From: Deinococcus aerophilus
GTDB lineage: Bacteria; Deinococcota; Deinococci; Deinococcales; Deinococcaceae
NCBI RefSeq assembly: GCF_014647075.1
Contig: NZ_BMOM01000010.1
Location: 33,890 to 97,889 of the forward strand
DNA: 64,000 nucleotides
Direction: 5' to 3'
In this document: positions 1 to 9,547 of the stretch, in pieces
Position numbering within the stretch: position 1 is the first letter of the stretch
How the letters are laid out: every line of letters starts with the position of its first letter
Position numbers and translations under genes: made by a program
The notes under the pieces: model-generated
Database searches by the model: none
What the model saw: the letters and a program-made list of their open reading frames with translations, nothing else
Told to the model about the DNA's origin: nothing

Positions 1-858
<858 letters not shown>

Positions 859-873
859 AGTCCCCTCCCCCGC

Positions 874-928
874 AGCAACGCAGGAGGCCGCCTGGAACTT
901 CCCTTTCCAGGCGGCCTCCTGCGTTGCT
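874..928. terminator. Bidirectional hairpin between convergent fadD-like gene and tsaD
   Basis: Perfect 24-bp inverted repeat (arms 874-897 and 905-928) with a 7-nt loop, sitting between two converging stop codons. No long T-run on either side, so the call rests on the stem and its location. Confidence 0.8.
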
Positions 929-933
929 GGTCC

Positions 934-1944
934 CTAGCCGGCTGCCAGCGGCGCGTAGGCCATCGCCCCGGCAGTCAGTGAACTGGGCTCACGTCCGCCC
1001 CGCAGGGCCGCGGCCCCGGCCAGCGCGATCATCGCGCCGTTGTCGGTGTTCAGGCCCTTGCCGGGAAACACCACGTGCAGATCGGTGGCGGCGAAGGCTT
1101 CCCGCAGCGCCGCGTTGGCCGCCACGCCGCCGGAAACCACCACCGTGCGGCGGCCCTGGGCCTCGGCGGCGCGGCGGGTCGTCTTGACCAGCACGTGTAC
1201 GGCGGCGCGCTGAAAGCTGGCGGCCAGGTCATCCGCACCTGCACCGGCCCGGTGGGCGAGCAGGGCGGCAGTCTTGAGTCCGCTGAAGCTGAAGTCAAAC
1301 CCCTTCTGTCCCTGCAGCGGCTCCTTGAAGGCCACCGCGTCCGGATTGCCCCGAGCTGCCGCCTCGCTGATGGCCGGGCCGCCAGGGTAGCCCAGACCCG
1401 CCAGCCGGGCGATCTTGTCGAAGGCCTCGCCCGCCGCGTCGTCGCGGGTCGCGCCCACCAGCACGTATTCGCCCGCCTGCGGCACGTCGAACAGATGGGT
1501 GTGGCCGCCACTGACCACCAGTGCGAGATACGGCGGCTGCAGGGTGGCCTCGGAGGCCGCCGCAAAGATATGGCCCTCCAGATGATGCGACGCAAAGAAC
1601 GGCACGTTCAGCGCCTGCGCCAGTCCCTTGCCGTACATCAGCCCGACGAGCAATGCCCCCACCAGACCGGGGCCAGAGGTGGCGGCCACCGCGCCAAGAT
1701 CGGAAACCTGCAGCCCCGCCTCGGCCAGCGCGTCCCGCATCACCTCGTCAATGCGCTCTACATGCTCGCGGCTGGCGAGTTCAGGCATCACTCCGCCGTA
1801 GCGGGCATGGACCGTCTGTGACCAGATTCGGTTGGCCCGCACCTGCACGCTGCCGTCCAGGGACAGTTCCACGACCCCCACGCCGGTGTCGTCGCAGGAG
1901 GTGTCTATGCCCAGAATGTAGAGGGGGGAAGCCGGAGCGCTCAT
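934..1944 (-). CDS. tsaD: tRNA N6-threonylcarbamoyladenosine synthase subunit TsaD (Gcp/YgjD)
   Basis: Transfers threonylcarbamoyl from TC-AMP to A37 of ANN-decoding tRNAs, together with TsaB/TsaE, in the cytoplasm. The 336-residue product starts MSAPASPLYILGIDTSCDD, the family's ASKHA N-terminal phosphate loop, and has the metal-binding HLEGH at residues 121-125 and the VVSGGHTHLF and VVSGGVAANAALR motifs. The reading frame stays open for a further 259 codons upstream, but that part is low-complexity and unlike the family. The ATG at 1944 fits the family length and has a TACACT -10 box at 1953-1958, 8 nt away, with no ribosome binding site, suggesting a nearly leaderless mRNA. Confidence 0.96.
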   Translation of the reverse strand: MSAPASPLYILGIDTSCDDTGVGVVELSLDGSVQVRANRIWSQTVHARYGGVMPELASREHVERIDEVMRDALAEAGLQVSDLGAVAATSGPGLVGALLVGLMYGKGLAQALNVPFFASHHLEGHIFAAASEATLQPPYLALVVSGGHTHLFDVPQAGEYVLVGATRDDAAGEAFDKIARLAGLGYPGGPAISEAAARGNPDAVAFKEPLQGQKGFDFSFSGLKTAALLAHRAGAGADDLAASFQRAAVHVLVKTTRRAAEAQGRRTVVVSGGVAANAALREAFAATDLHVVFPGKGLNTDNGAMIALAGAAALRGGREPSSLTAGAMAYAPLAAG

Positions 1945-2145
1945 TGCCGGGGAGTGTAGCAGGGGTGGCCGCCAGGAAAGGCGGCGGGGAGCGGCGTCCG
2001 CAGGCCACGCCTCGGAGCATCTGCGGCGCTGCGGCCAGGTGCTGCGGCCTGCGGCACGGCCAGAAAAGACGCCCAGCAGGCGGAGAACCACCGCCACCTG
2101 CGCCATTCTCCCCGCCTGCCTCCCACCTGCACTATCCTGCCCCGG

Positions 2146-2835
2146 ATGGCCCCGTGCGATTCCTCCCCCATCATCGTGACGCCCGACGGCTCGCGCACGG
2201 CCCACAGCGCCCGTTTTGGCGAGACCTACGGCTCGCGGCACGGCGCGTTCTCGCAGGCCCGGCACGTGTTTGTGGAGGGCACGCGCACCCAGCAGCACCC
2301 GGCGCCGCGCGTGCTGGAGATCGGTTTTGGCCTGGGCGTCAATTTCCGGGCCACCCTGGCGGACGCCGCGACACGCGGCGCGGCGCTGGAGTATGTGGCC
2401 TACGAGTTCGACCCGGCCCCTGCCCCCCTGCTGCGCGAGGTCGCGGCGGGCGAGGCGGGCTCGGACCATCCGCTGTGGCAGGCACTGTTGCAGAACTGGC
2501 CGCATACCCCCCTCCAGTTGGAGAGCGGGAATGTTCGCCTGACCGTTCACTTTGCCGACGTGCTGGAGGCCACCTTGCCGCAGGGCTGGGCCACCGGTCT
2601 GTATCTGGACGGCTTCTCCCCCACCCGCAATCCGGAGGTCTGGACGCCCCCCTTCGCCGCGCGGCTGGCACAGGCCCTCGCGCCGGGGGGAGTGCTCGCC
2701 ACCTACAGCGCCGCCGGGCACGTTCGCCGCGCCCTGGAAGCGGCGGGACTGCAGGTTGAGCGCCGGCCCGGAGCCCCCGGCAAACGCGAGTGCCTGCGGG
2801 CCGTGCGGGCACCGGACCAGCTCCGTGAACCGTGA
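2146..2835 (+). CDS. mnmD: MnmD-type tRNA wobble-uridine methyltransferase (stand-alone MnmC1 domain)
   Basis: Predicted SAM-dependent methyltransferase that turns 5-aminomethyl-2-thiouridine at tRNA position 34 into the methylaminomethyl form. The 229-residue product has the DUF752/MnmC1 layout: a [10 protein letters not shown] start, SAM-binding VLEIGFGLG at 56-64, and the [15 protein letters not shown] catalytic segment near residue 152. In Escherichia coli this domain is fused to the FAD oxidoreductase of MnmC; here the oxidase is the next gene, 48 bp downstream. A TATCCT -10 box ends 7 nt before the ATG with no Shine-Dalgarno sequence, so the transcript is probably leaderless. Confidence 0.85.
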   Translation: MAPCDSSPIIVTPDGSRTAHSARFGETYGSRHGAFSQARHVFVEGTRTQQHPAPRVLEIGFGLGVNFRATLADAATRGAALEYVAYEFDPAPAPLLREVAAGEAGSDHPLWQALLQNWPHTPLQLESGNVRLTVHFADVLEATLPQGWATGLYLDGFSPTRNPEVWTPPFAARLAQALAPGGVLATYSAAGHVRRALEAAGLQVERRPGAPGKRECLRAVRAPDQLREP

Positions 2836-2883
2836 GGGGCAGCCGGTGGACCTGAGCGGTGGCCTACCTCAGGTGGCCCGGCC

Positions 2884-3879
2884 ATGACCACGGCCCTGAT
2901 CATTGGAGGGGGCATCGCCGGGGCATCCGCCGCGTATTTTCTGGCAAACCGGGGCGTGGAGGTCACGGTGGTCGATGCGGGCCGGCACGCAGCCAGCCAC
3001 GTCCCGTCGGCGCTGATCAACCCGGTACGTGGACAGTCGGGCGGAGTCGACGCGCGGGCGCTGGCCGGCATGGCCCTGACCTGGACGCTAGTTCAGGACC
3101 TGCAGAACGCTGGTTTTGCAGTTCCACACGGCCAAGGCGGCGTTCTGCGCCCCCTGCCCGACGACCGGACGCGGGAGCGCTTCGGGCGCAACCTTCCGCC
3201 CGACCTGGAGCGGCGCTGGCTGGCACCTGAGGAGTCCCCTGTTCCGCTGTCTCCCGGCTGGGCCCACGCCCTGTGGCTGCCGCAGGGGGGCTGGCTGGAC
3301 GGCGCGGCCTTTACGCGGGCGCTGCTCGCGGCCTCGGGCGCCATGGTGGTCCGGGAACAGGCGGCCGGCTGGACCGCACACACCGTCACGCTGCAGGCGT
3401 CCCCCACATCACCGGCCCGGTCCCTCACGGCCCACGCCGTCCTCCACTGCGGCGGCTCCCTGGGAGCCACGCTGGCGCGGGAGACAGGAACCCACCGCAT
3501 GGGCACCCTGCTCACGCTGGACCGCGCGGCGACCCACGTGCCCGTCAGCTTCGGGGCCTATCTGGCACCGTCCGCAGTGGGAGGAGTGCTGGGCGCGACG
3601 TTCGAGGCTCCTGCTCCAACGTGGACCGAGCCGGGCCTGCCGCTGGCCTCGCTGGGCTGGCTGCTGGGCAAGGGCGAGGCGCTTACCGATCTCGGTGGCG
3701 TGAACGTCACCGGGCGCTGGACCGGGTCGCGCCTGTCCGGATTGCGGGTCGGCCGGGAATCAGACGGCGTGTGGCGCCTGAGCGGTCTGGGCAGCAAGGG
3801 GTTCCTGCTGGGGCCCCTGCTGGCGCGGGATCTGGCCACGCAGGTGGCCGCAGCGCAGGAGACGGCCCCGTCACCCTGA
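2884..3879 (+). CDS. FAD-dependent oxidoreductase, MnmC2-like (cmnm5U to nm5U)
   Basis: DAO-family flavoprotein of 331 residues. The N-terminal dinucleotide fold is explicit ([21 protein letters not shown], residues 4-24), followed by the SALINPVRG motif typical of the oxidase half of MnmC, and the C-terminal [14 protein letters not shown]-closing segment. Its position 48 bp behind the MnmD-type methyltransferase supports the role of removing the carboxymethyl group from cmnm5(s2)U34 so the neighbour can methylate the product. Other DadA-like amine oxidases share the fold, so the assignment leans on context. Confidence 0.82.
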   Translation: MTTALIIGGGIAGASAAYFLANRGVEVTVVDAGRHAASHVPSALINPVRGQSGGVDARALAGMALTWTLVQDLQNAGFAVPHGQGGVLRPLPDDRTRERFGRNLPPDLERRWLAPEESPVPLSPGWAHALWLPQGGWLDGAAFTRALLAASGAMVVREQAAGWTAHTVTLQASPTSPARSLTAHAVLHCGGSLGATLARETGTHRMGTLLTLDRAATHVPVSFGAYLAPSAVGGVLGATFEAPAPTWTEPGLPLASLGWLLGKGEALTDLGGVNVTGRWTGSRLSGLRVGRESDGVWRLSGLGSKGFLLGPLLARDLATQVAAAQETAPSP

Positions 3880-3973
3880 CCCGGCTGCCGCGCCCCTCAC
3901 CCCCCGCGTCCGTCAGCGTCACACGCCCGGTGACGGCCCGGCAGACAGCGGCCTGAACTACACTGTTCCGGAT

Positions 3974-4972
<999 letters not shown>

Positions 4973-4992
4973 ATCACAGCCAGCCGAAAAAG

Positions 4993-5040
4993 CAGAGATC
5001 AAGGAGTGGCCTCCAGCTGGGGACCACTCCTTGATCTCTG
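4993..5040. terminator. Bidirectional terminator hairpin
   Basis: Perfect 17-bp inverted repeat (4993-5009 and 5024-5040) between convergent stop codons of the homoisocitrate dehydrogenase and the PLP enzyme. An A-run upstream (4987-4991) gives a T-run for the minus-strand transcript. Confidence 0.85.
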
Positions 5041-5045
5041 TACGC

Positions 5046-6215
5046 TTATCCCAGCGCGCCCTCGAAGTCTCCCAGCAGGTCCCCGATGTCCTCGATGCCC
5101 ACGCTGATGCGCAGCAGGCCCGGGGTGATGCCCAGGCGGCGGCGCTCGGCTTCCGGCAGGGCGCGGTGCGAGGTTCCCCACGGCCACGACAGGGTGGTGA
5201 TCACATCGGCCAAGCTGGGAGCCAGCGGAATCCGGCCCGCCAGCGCCTTGACGAAGGCCGGGGCGTCCTCGATGTCGGCTGCCAGCATCCCGCCGAAGCC
5301 GTTGGGGTACAGGTCCTGCGCCAGATGAAACTGCGGGTGGTCCGAGAGGCCGGGGTGATAGACGGCCTTGACCCGGGGGTGGTTCACCAGCACGTCGGCG
5401 ACTGCCTGCGCGTTGCCGCTGTGCGCCCGCATTCGCAGGCCCAGGGTCTTGAGGCCCTGCATGGTCATCCATGCATCGAAGGCGCTGATGGTGCCGCCCA
5501 GACGCAGCAGCCGGGTCCGGGCGAGCGCCACGAGGTCTGCACGGGCGCACAGCACGCCACCGAAGGCGGTGCTGTGGCCGCTGAGGTACTTGCTGACGCT
5601 GTGGGTCACGAGGTCCGCGCCGTGCAGGGCCGGACGGAACACGGCGGGACTGGCGAAGGTGTTGTCCACGCTCAGCAGTGCGCCGCGTTCATGCGCCAGC
5701 CGCGCCAGGGCGGGCACGTCCGGCACGGTGAGCAGAGGATTGGTCAGGCTCTCGACGTGCACGACCCGGGTGTTGTCCCGGAAAGCGGCCTCGACCTCAC
5801 CCAGGTCGCAGGCGTCCACGAAGGAAACCTCGATGCCCAGCCGCGGAAATTCCTCGGCGAGCAGGGCGTAGGTCACGCCGTATACCCGGGCATCGGTGAT
5901 GATGTGGTCCCCTGCCTTGAGCACCCCCAGCAACGCCGCGCTGATGGCCGCCATTCCGCTGCCGGCCACCAGCGCGGCCTCGGTGCCTTCCAGCACTGCC
6001 AGCGCCCGCTCCAGGGTCGAGGCGTTGGGCGTGCCGTTGCGGTAGTAGAAGGCGGCGGGTGCCTCGCCGCTCATGGCCCCGTCCAGCGTCTCCAGGTCCG
6101 GGAAGGCGTAGACAGTGGACTGGTAGATCGGCTCGACGAGCGGCACAGAGGAATTGGGCCGGGCTTCCTCGCCTGCGCGGGCCGCCAGGGTGGTCAGGTC
6201 ATAGGTGGAATTCAC
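5046..6215 (-). CDS. Cys/Met metabolism PLP-dependent enzyme (cystathionine gamma-synthase/lyase family)
   Basis: Fold-type I PLP enzyme of 389 residues acting on sulfur amino acids. The PLP lysine is K209 in [12 protein letters not shown], with [13 protein letters not shown] near 58-69 and SVDNTFASP near 182-190 as the other family signatures. Sequence alone does not separate cystathionine gamma-synthase, cystathionine gamma-lyase, O-acetylhomoserine sulfhydrylase and methionine gamma-lyase. The start is GTG at 6215; a TAGCCT box (6222-6227) is 6 nt upstream and there is no Shine-Dalgarno sequence, consistent with a leaderless message. Confidence 0.88.
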   Translation of the reverse strand: MNSTYDLTTLAARAGEEARPNSSVPLVEPIYQSTVYAFPDLETLDGAMSGEAPAAFYYRNGTPNASTLERALAVLEGTEAALVAGSGMAAISAALLGVLKAGDHIITDARVYGVTYALLAEEFPRLGIEVSFVDACDLGEVEAAFRDNTRVVHVESLTNPLLTVPDVPALARLAHERGALLSVDNTFASPAVFRPALHGADLVTHSVSKYLSGHSTAFGGVLCARADLVALARTRLLRLGGTISAFDAWMTMQGLKTLGLRMRAHSGNAQAVADVLVNHPRVKAVYHPGLSDHPQFHLAQDLYPNGFGGMLAADIEDAPAFVKALAGRIPLAPSLADVITTLSWPWGTSHRALPEAERRRLGITPGLLRISVGIEDIGDLLGDFEGALG

Positions 6216-6322
6216 CCGCCCAGGCTAGCGTTTTGGTGGGGCGTGTGAGCGCGGCTGGGCAGGTGTACCCGGTCGCTCCTGGCGGACAGTCCTGTGATCC
6301 GGGAGCAGAAGGGGCTGGAGGC

Positions 6323-7117
6323 CTACTCCTCGCCCGCCCACAAGCCTTGCCGCTTCAGGGCAGCGACCAGACGGGGCTCACGGGCCTCCATGCTGCCGTC
6401 CTGCGCAAAATACGAGCGCATCAGCCGCGCCCAGTCTGCGGGTTGCCCCGCACGGGCGGCGATGGGATTCATAATCTCGGTGGCCTCGCGCAGTTCCTCC
6501 GGGGTGGCGTCGTGGTAGGTGTCGGTATGGATCACCAGCGGACGCGGCACGCGCGGACGGTGCGGCGGCTGCTCGGCGGGCTGCCCGATGGTCAGGGCCG
6601 CGAACGGCAACACACCCTGCGGCAACTTCAGCAGGTCAATCAGGCCGTCCAGGCCGTTCATGACCCCACCGATCCAGCAGCCCTGGTAGCCCAGCATCTC
6701 GGCGGCGGTCAGCAGGTTGGTGCCCGCCATCACCGCGTCCCCGATGCCGAAATGCACCGCGATGGCCGGCCAATGCCCGGGCGTGTGGCCGGCGACCTCC
6801 AGCACGCGGCTGACCCGGCGCACGTCAGCACAGACCACGAAGGCCTCTGAGGCCGTGACGATGTGCGCGTTGGTGGTCAGCGCGGCCACCTCGGCCCGCA
6901 CCTCCGGGCGCCACAGCCGGATCAGAGAGTACAGCTGCGCGGTGGCGTCGGTGGGAGCACGCTGCGCGGCGTGCAGGATGGTTTGCAGATGGTCGGCGGG
7001 CAGCGGCAGCGGGGAGCCGTCCTCCGCCGTCACGTACTTGCGGACGGTTCGGTGCGCGTCGTAAAAGGCCGTGACCTGTTCGGCACTCTGGGCACGGGTG
7101 GGCAGTGTGGAAGGCAT
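6323..7117 (-). CDS. Nitroreductase family flavoprotein (NfsA/FRP-like)
   Basis: FMN-dependent NAD(P)H oxidoreductase of 264 residues. It has the family layout: an N-terminal FYDAHRTVRKY segment with the FMN-phosphate arginine, APTDATAQLYSLIRL, a glycine-rich GYQGCWIGGVMNG segment that contacts FMN, LPFAALTIGQPAE, and a C-terminal helix ending after LKRQGLWAGEE. Substrates (nitroaromatics, quinones, flavin) cannot be deduced. TATCCT (7125-7130) is 7 nt upstream of the ATG without a ribosome binding site. Confidence 0.88.
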   Translation of the reverse strand: MPSTLPTRAQSAEQVTAFYDAHRTVRKYVTAEDGSPLPLPADHLQTILHAAQRAPTDATAQLYSLIRLWRPEVRAEVAALTTNAHIVTASEAFVVCADVRRVSRVLEVAGHTPGHWPAIAVHFGIGDAVMAGTNLLTAAEMLGYQGCWIGGVMNGLDGLIDLLKLPQGVLPFAALTIGQPAEQPPHRPRVPRPLVIHTDTYHDATPEELREATEIMNPIAARAGQPADWARLMRSYFAQDGSMEAREPRLVAALKRQGLWAGEE

Positions 7118-7194
7118 GGCGGGCAGGATACCCAGAACCCACCTTATAAAAGCGCTGACGGGCCTCCAATTGGGCGCCGGACCACGCCCCCACC

Positions 7195-7839
7195 TCAGCC
7201 CAGCGCCCGCCAGCCCAGCGCCAGCACGGCCACTCCCGCCATCCCCATCACGATCAGCGCCTGCCGGCGGGTCTTTTTCAGGTACAGCAGGATGCCAATG
7301 CCCGTGACCGCTACCAGCGTCAGAACGGCGCCGCTCAGGTCAATCAACCACTTCCAGGCCCCGCCCGCGTCGCGGCCCCGGTGCAGGTCGTTGAGCACCG
7401 CCACTCCACCCTGCGCGAGCACGGTCGTGGTGTAGTTGCCGGTGGCCGTATCGATAAAGGTGTCGGCGCTGTAGCCGGGCCCGAGAAACGAGATGCTGGC
7501 CTCGCCGCCGTCCACCCGGGTCTCCCCGGCCCGGCCCTTGAGGCCCTGCTCGGCGCGCAGGTCCTCGGCCACCGTCAGCCAGTCCACCTTGCCGTTCGTG
7601 ATCCAGCCCGCTGGCAGGGTGCCGGTGACCTCACGCCGGACCTCTGTGGTGCCAAAGGCCCAGTCGGGGTGGTTGAGGGTGATGCCGGTCAGGGCAAAGA
7701 ACAGCACCACGAGCAGGCTGATCATGGAGGTGTAGGTGTGCAACCAGCGCAACCACACATGACTGCGCGCCTTCAGGGTGCGGGGCCGGGCCGCGGGCCG
7801 TCCGGTCCCGGCCGCCTCAGGCTTTGCCGAAAGCGACAC
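7195..7839 (-). CDS. PepSY-associated membrane protein, predicted cytochrome b-like electron carrier
   Basis: 214 residues with three predicted membrane helices (about 33-56, 165-188 and 193-211) and a PepSY-like extracytosolic domain between the first two. His residues near helix ends (WLHTYTS, TLNHPD, DLHRGRD) are candidate haem ligands, as in PepSY-TM proteins. The start overlaps the upstream DUF2271 gene by 23 bp, implying coupled translation. With the DUF2271 protein and the ApbE FMN transferase it forms a set known from gene-cluster surveys as a likely flavin-based transmembrane electron-transfer module. The donor and final acceptor are unknown. Confidence 0.8.
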   Translation of the reverse strand: MSLSAKPEAAGTGRPAARPRTLKARSHVWLRWLHTYTSMISLLVVLFFALTGITLNHPDWAFGTTEVRREVTGTLPAGWITNGKVDWLTVAEDLRAEQGLKGRAGETRVDGGEASISFLGPGYSADTFIDTATGNYTTTVLAQGGVAVLNDLHRGRDAGGAWKWLIDLSGAVLTLVAVTGIGILLYLKKTRRQALIVMGMAGVAVLALGWRALG

Positions 7840-8383
7840 TGGCGGCCTCGATGTCGTTGTCCGTGGTCAGGTTCTTCTTGAAGGCCGCCGTTCCCAGCGT
7901 GACCTTCTCGCGCACCAGGCTGTACGGGCCGTGCTCACGCGCCGTCTCGATGCACACGTAGTAGTCGCCCTGCTCGGACAGTTTGCCCGCATCGGTCTTG
8001 CCGTCCCACTTCACGGCGTAGGTGCCGGGATTGCGGGTGGCACTGCTCACGGTGTCCAGCAGGTCGGCGTTCTGCCGGCTCCAGCGGCGCAGTTCGGCCA
8101 GCCAGCGCGGGTTCAGACGGTTTTGCTGCACCCACACGCTCAGGTTGCGCACGGTCTTGCCGGACTCGTCCTCGATCCACACCGCCACGAAGGGCCGCTT
8201 GATGCGGCCCGTGGCCTGGGTGGCCACCATGAAGGTCACGTCGAGGCGCATGCCCGAGGTCCAGGGCTTGCTGGTGGCGGCGCCGGCAAAACCGCCGGGA
8301 AGCCGCGAGAGGGTTAGCGCAGCGGCGGCGGCAGACATCCTGCGCAGAAAGGTGCGGCGGCTCTGGGTGGTATTGGGGGTCAT
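7817..8383 (-). CDS. Tat-exported DUF2271 protein with a predicted FMN attachment site
   Basis: 188 residues starting MTPNTTQ. A twin-arginine signal is clear (SRRTFLRR, residues 8-15, then a hydrophobic stretch and AGA cleavage region), so the protein is exported folded. The segment D110-T-V-S-S-A-T116 matches the D-x-x-[ST]-[GS]-A-[ST] type motif to which ApbE links FMN, making T116 a candidate flavin acceptor; this is inference. The reading frame also allows a GTG at 8392, but an AAGGAGT Shine-Dalgarno at 8391-8397 sits 7 nt before the ATG at 8383 and overlaps that GTG, so the ATG is chosen. Lies between the ApbE and PepSY genes. Confidence 0.82.
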   Translation of the reverse strand: MTPNTTQSRRTFLRRMSAAAAALTLSRLPGGFAGAATSKPWTSGMRLDVTFMVATQATGRIKRPFVAVWIEDESGKTVRNLSVWVQQNRLNPRWLAELRRWSRQNADLLDTVSSATRNPGTYAVKWDGKTDAGKLSEQGDYYVCIETAREHGPYSLVREKVTLGTAAFKKNLTTDNDIEAASVAFGKA

Positions 8384-8455
8384 GCTGGACACTCCTTGGG
8401 TGAGGGTAGAGCGCTTCGGTTGGGGCCACGTTGAAATGCTGTAGTTCGGGGAAAT

Positions 8456-9424
8456 TCAGGGGGGGTGCGGCCAGTGCCGGCTGCTGTGGCGCGTGCCGTC
8501 ACGGGAGACGATCAGGGCGGCGCAGCCCGGGATGTCCTCAGCGAGGCCCAGCCCCGCGCCCGGCCCCAGCACGCTCAGGGCCGTGGCGAGGGCGTCGGCG
8601 GTGGCACAGTCGGGGGCCGTGACAGTCACGCCGGAAACGTCCTGCACCGGCCGGCCATCCCGGGGATCCAGCAGGTGCGGGCGCCACACGCCGCCCACCA
8701 TCCGCCCCCGGTGGGCTCCGCCGCTGCTCGCGAGCGCTCCGTCGCGGACATGCACGCGGGTGAGCGGCGGAGCATCGTCACGGGCGGTGAAAGGATCGGC
8801 CACCGCCACATTCAGCCCCCGGCCCCCCAGGGTCCGCAGGTCGCCGCCCGCATTCACGAGCACCGCCTCCACCCCCGGCGAGGCGTGCGCGGCCCCGGCC
8901 ATCCGGTCCACGATGAAGCCCTTGGCCAGGGCGCTCAGCCCGAGCGGATAGGCGGCGTGCAGGGTGGCCGTGCCGTCGCCGTGCAACGTCCAGGGAGCGG
9001 CCCTCAGCTGTCCGGCCACCTCCGCCCGTTCTGCAGCGTCCGGCTCCCGGCCTTGATTGGCGGCCCGCTGCCACAGGCCCCCCAGGGCGTCGGCCCCGGG
9101 ATGAAAGGCTCCGCCGGTTCGCACGCGCCAGCCGTCGGCAAGGGTCAGCACGGCCCTGAGTTCTGCGCTGAGCGGCGCGCACTCGCCCGGCCGGGTCAGC
9201 CAGCGCGACAGCTCGCTGTGGGGGTCAAAGCGGTTGAGGACGGCGCTCAGCCGCTCCAGCTCGCTCAGCGCGGTGCCCTCGGCGGATTCGGCCAGCCGGC
9301 GCGTGCGGGCGACGATCTGAAGCTCCACCTCGGTGCCCAGCAAACGCTGGTACACGCTGCGCAGCCGGTAGGGGGGCTGAAGGGCACGCAGCAGAGGGAA
9401 CAGGAGGCCGGACATGGCCGCCAT
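8456..9424 (-). CDS. apbE: ApbE family FAD:protein FMN transferase
   Basis: Attaches FMN covalently to a Ser/Thr of exported redox proteins using FAD and Mg2+. The 322-residue product has the ApbE core: NRFDPHSELSRW, GGAFHPGADALGGLW, the LGLSALAKGFIVDR FAD-binding segment, LVNAGGDLRTLG, and the C-terminal HLLDPRDGRPVQDVSGVTV followed by ATADALATALSVLG. It is the first gene of the ApbE-DUF2271-PepSY set and its likely substrate is the neighbouring DUF2271 protein. The start is uncertain: a second in-frame ATG (MSGLLFP) is three codons in and lies 7 nt after CAGAAT, which could be a -10 box. I see no lipobox. Confidence 0.9.
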   Translation of the reverse strand: MAAMSGLLFPLLRALQPPYRLRSVYQRLLGTEVELQIVARTRRLAESAEGTALSELERLSAVLNRFDPHSELSRWLTRPGECAPLSAELRAVLTLADGWRVRTGGAFHPGADALGGLWQRAANQGREPDAAERAEVAGQLRAAPWTLHGDGTATLHAAYPLGLSALAKGFIVDRMAGAAHASPGVEAVLVNAGGDLRTLGGRGLNVAVADPFTARDDAPPLTRVHVRDGALASSGGAHRGRMVGGVWRPHLLDPRDGRPVQDVSGVTVTAPDCATADALATALSVLGPGAGLGLAEDIPGCAALIVSRDGTRHSSRHWPHPP

Positions 9425-9547
9425 TCTGGAAAAGGTCGGTGAAGATTTGTCGCAGGCCAGATCCGCCTTTGCCCCACCCTGTCGTCAGGGGACTCATCAC
9501 ATGGAGCTGCAGTGCCCGGGACCTTACCGGGCAACGGGTGGTTCAGG

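Noticed and set aside
1945..2721. Upstream 259-codon extension of the tsaD frame
   Set aside because: Composition is Arg/Gly/Gln-rich and unlike TsaD, it runs antisense over mnmD, and the family-typical start with its own -10 box is at 1944.
9513..9533. TGCCCGG/CCGGGCA hairpin as terminator of the GGDEF gene
   Set aside because: The 7-bp stem is real but has no T-run in the minus-strand direction, so I do not list it as a terminator.
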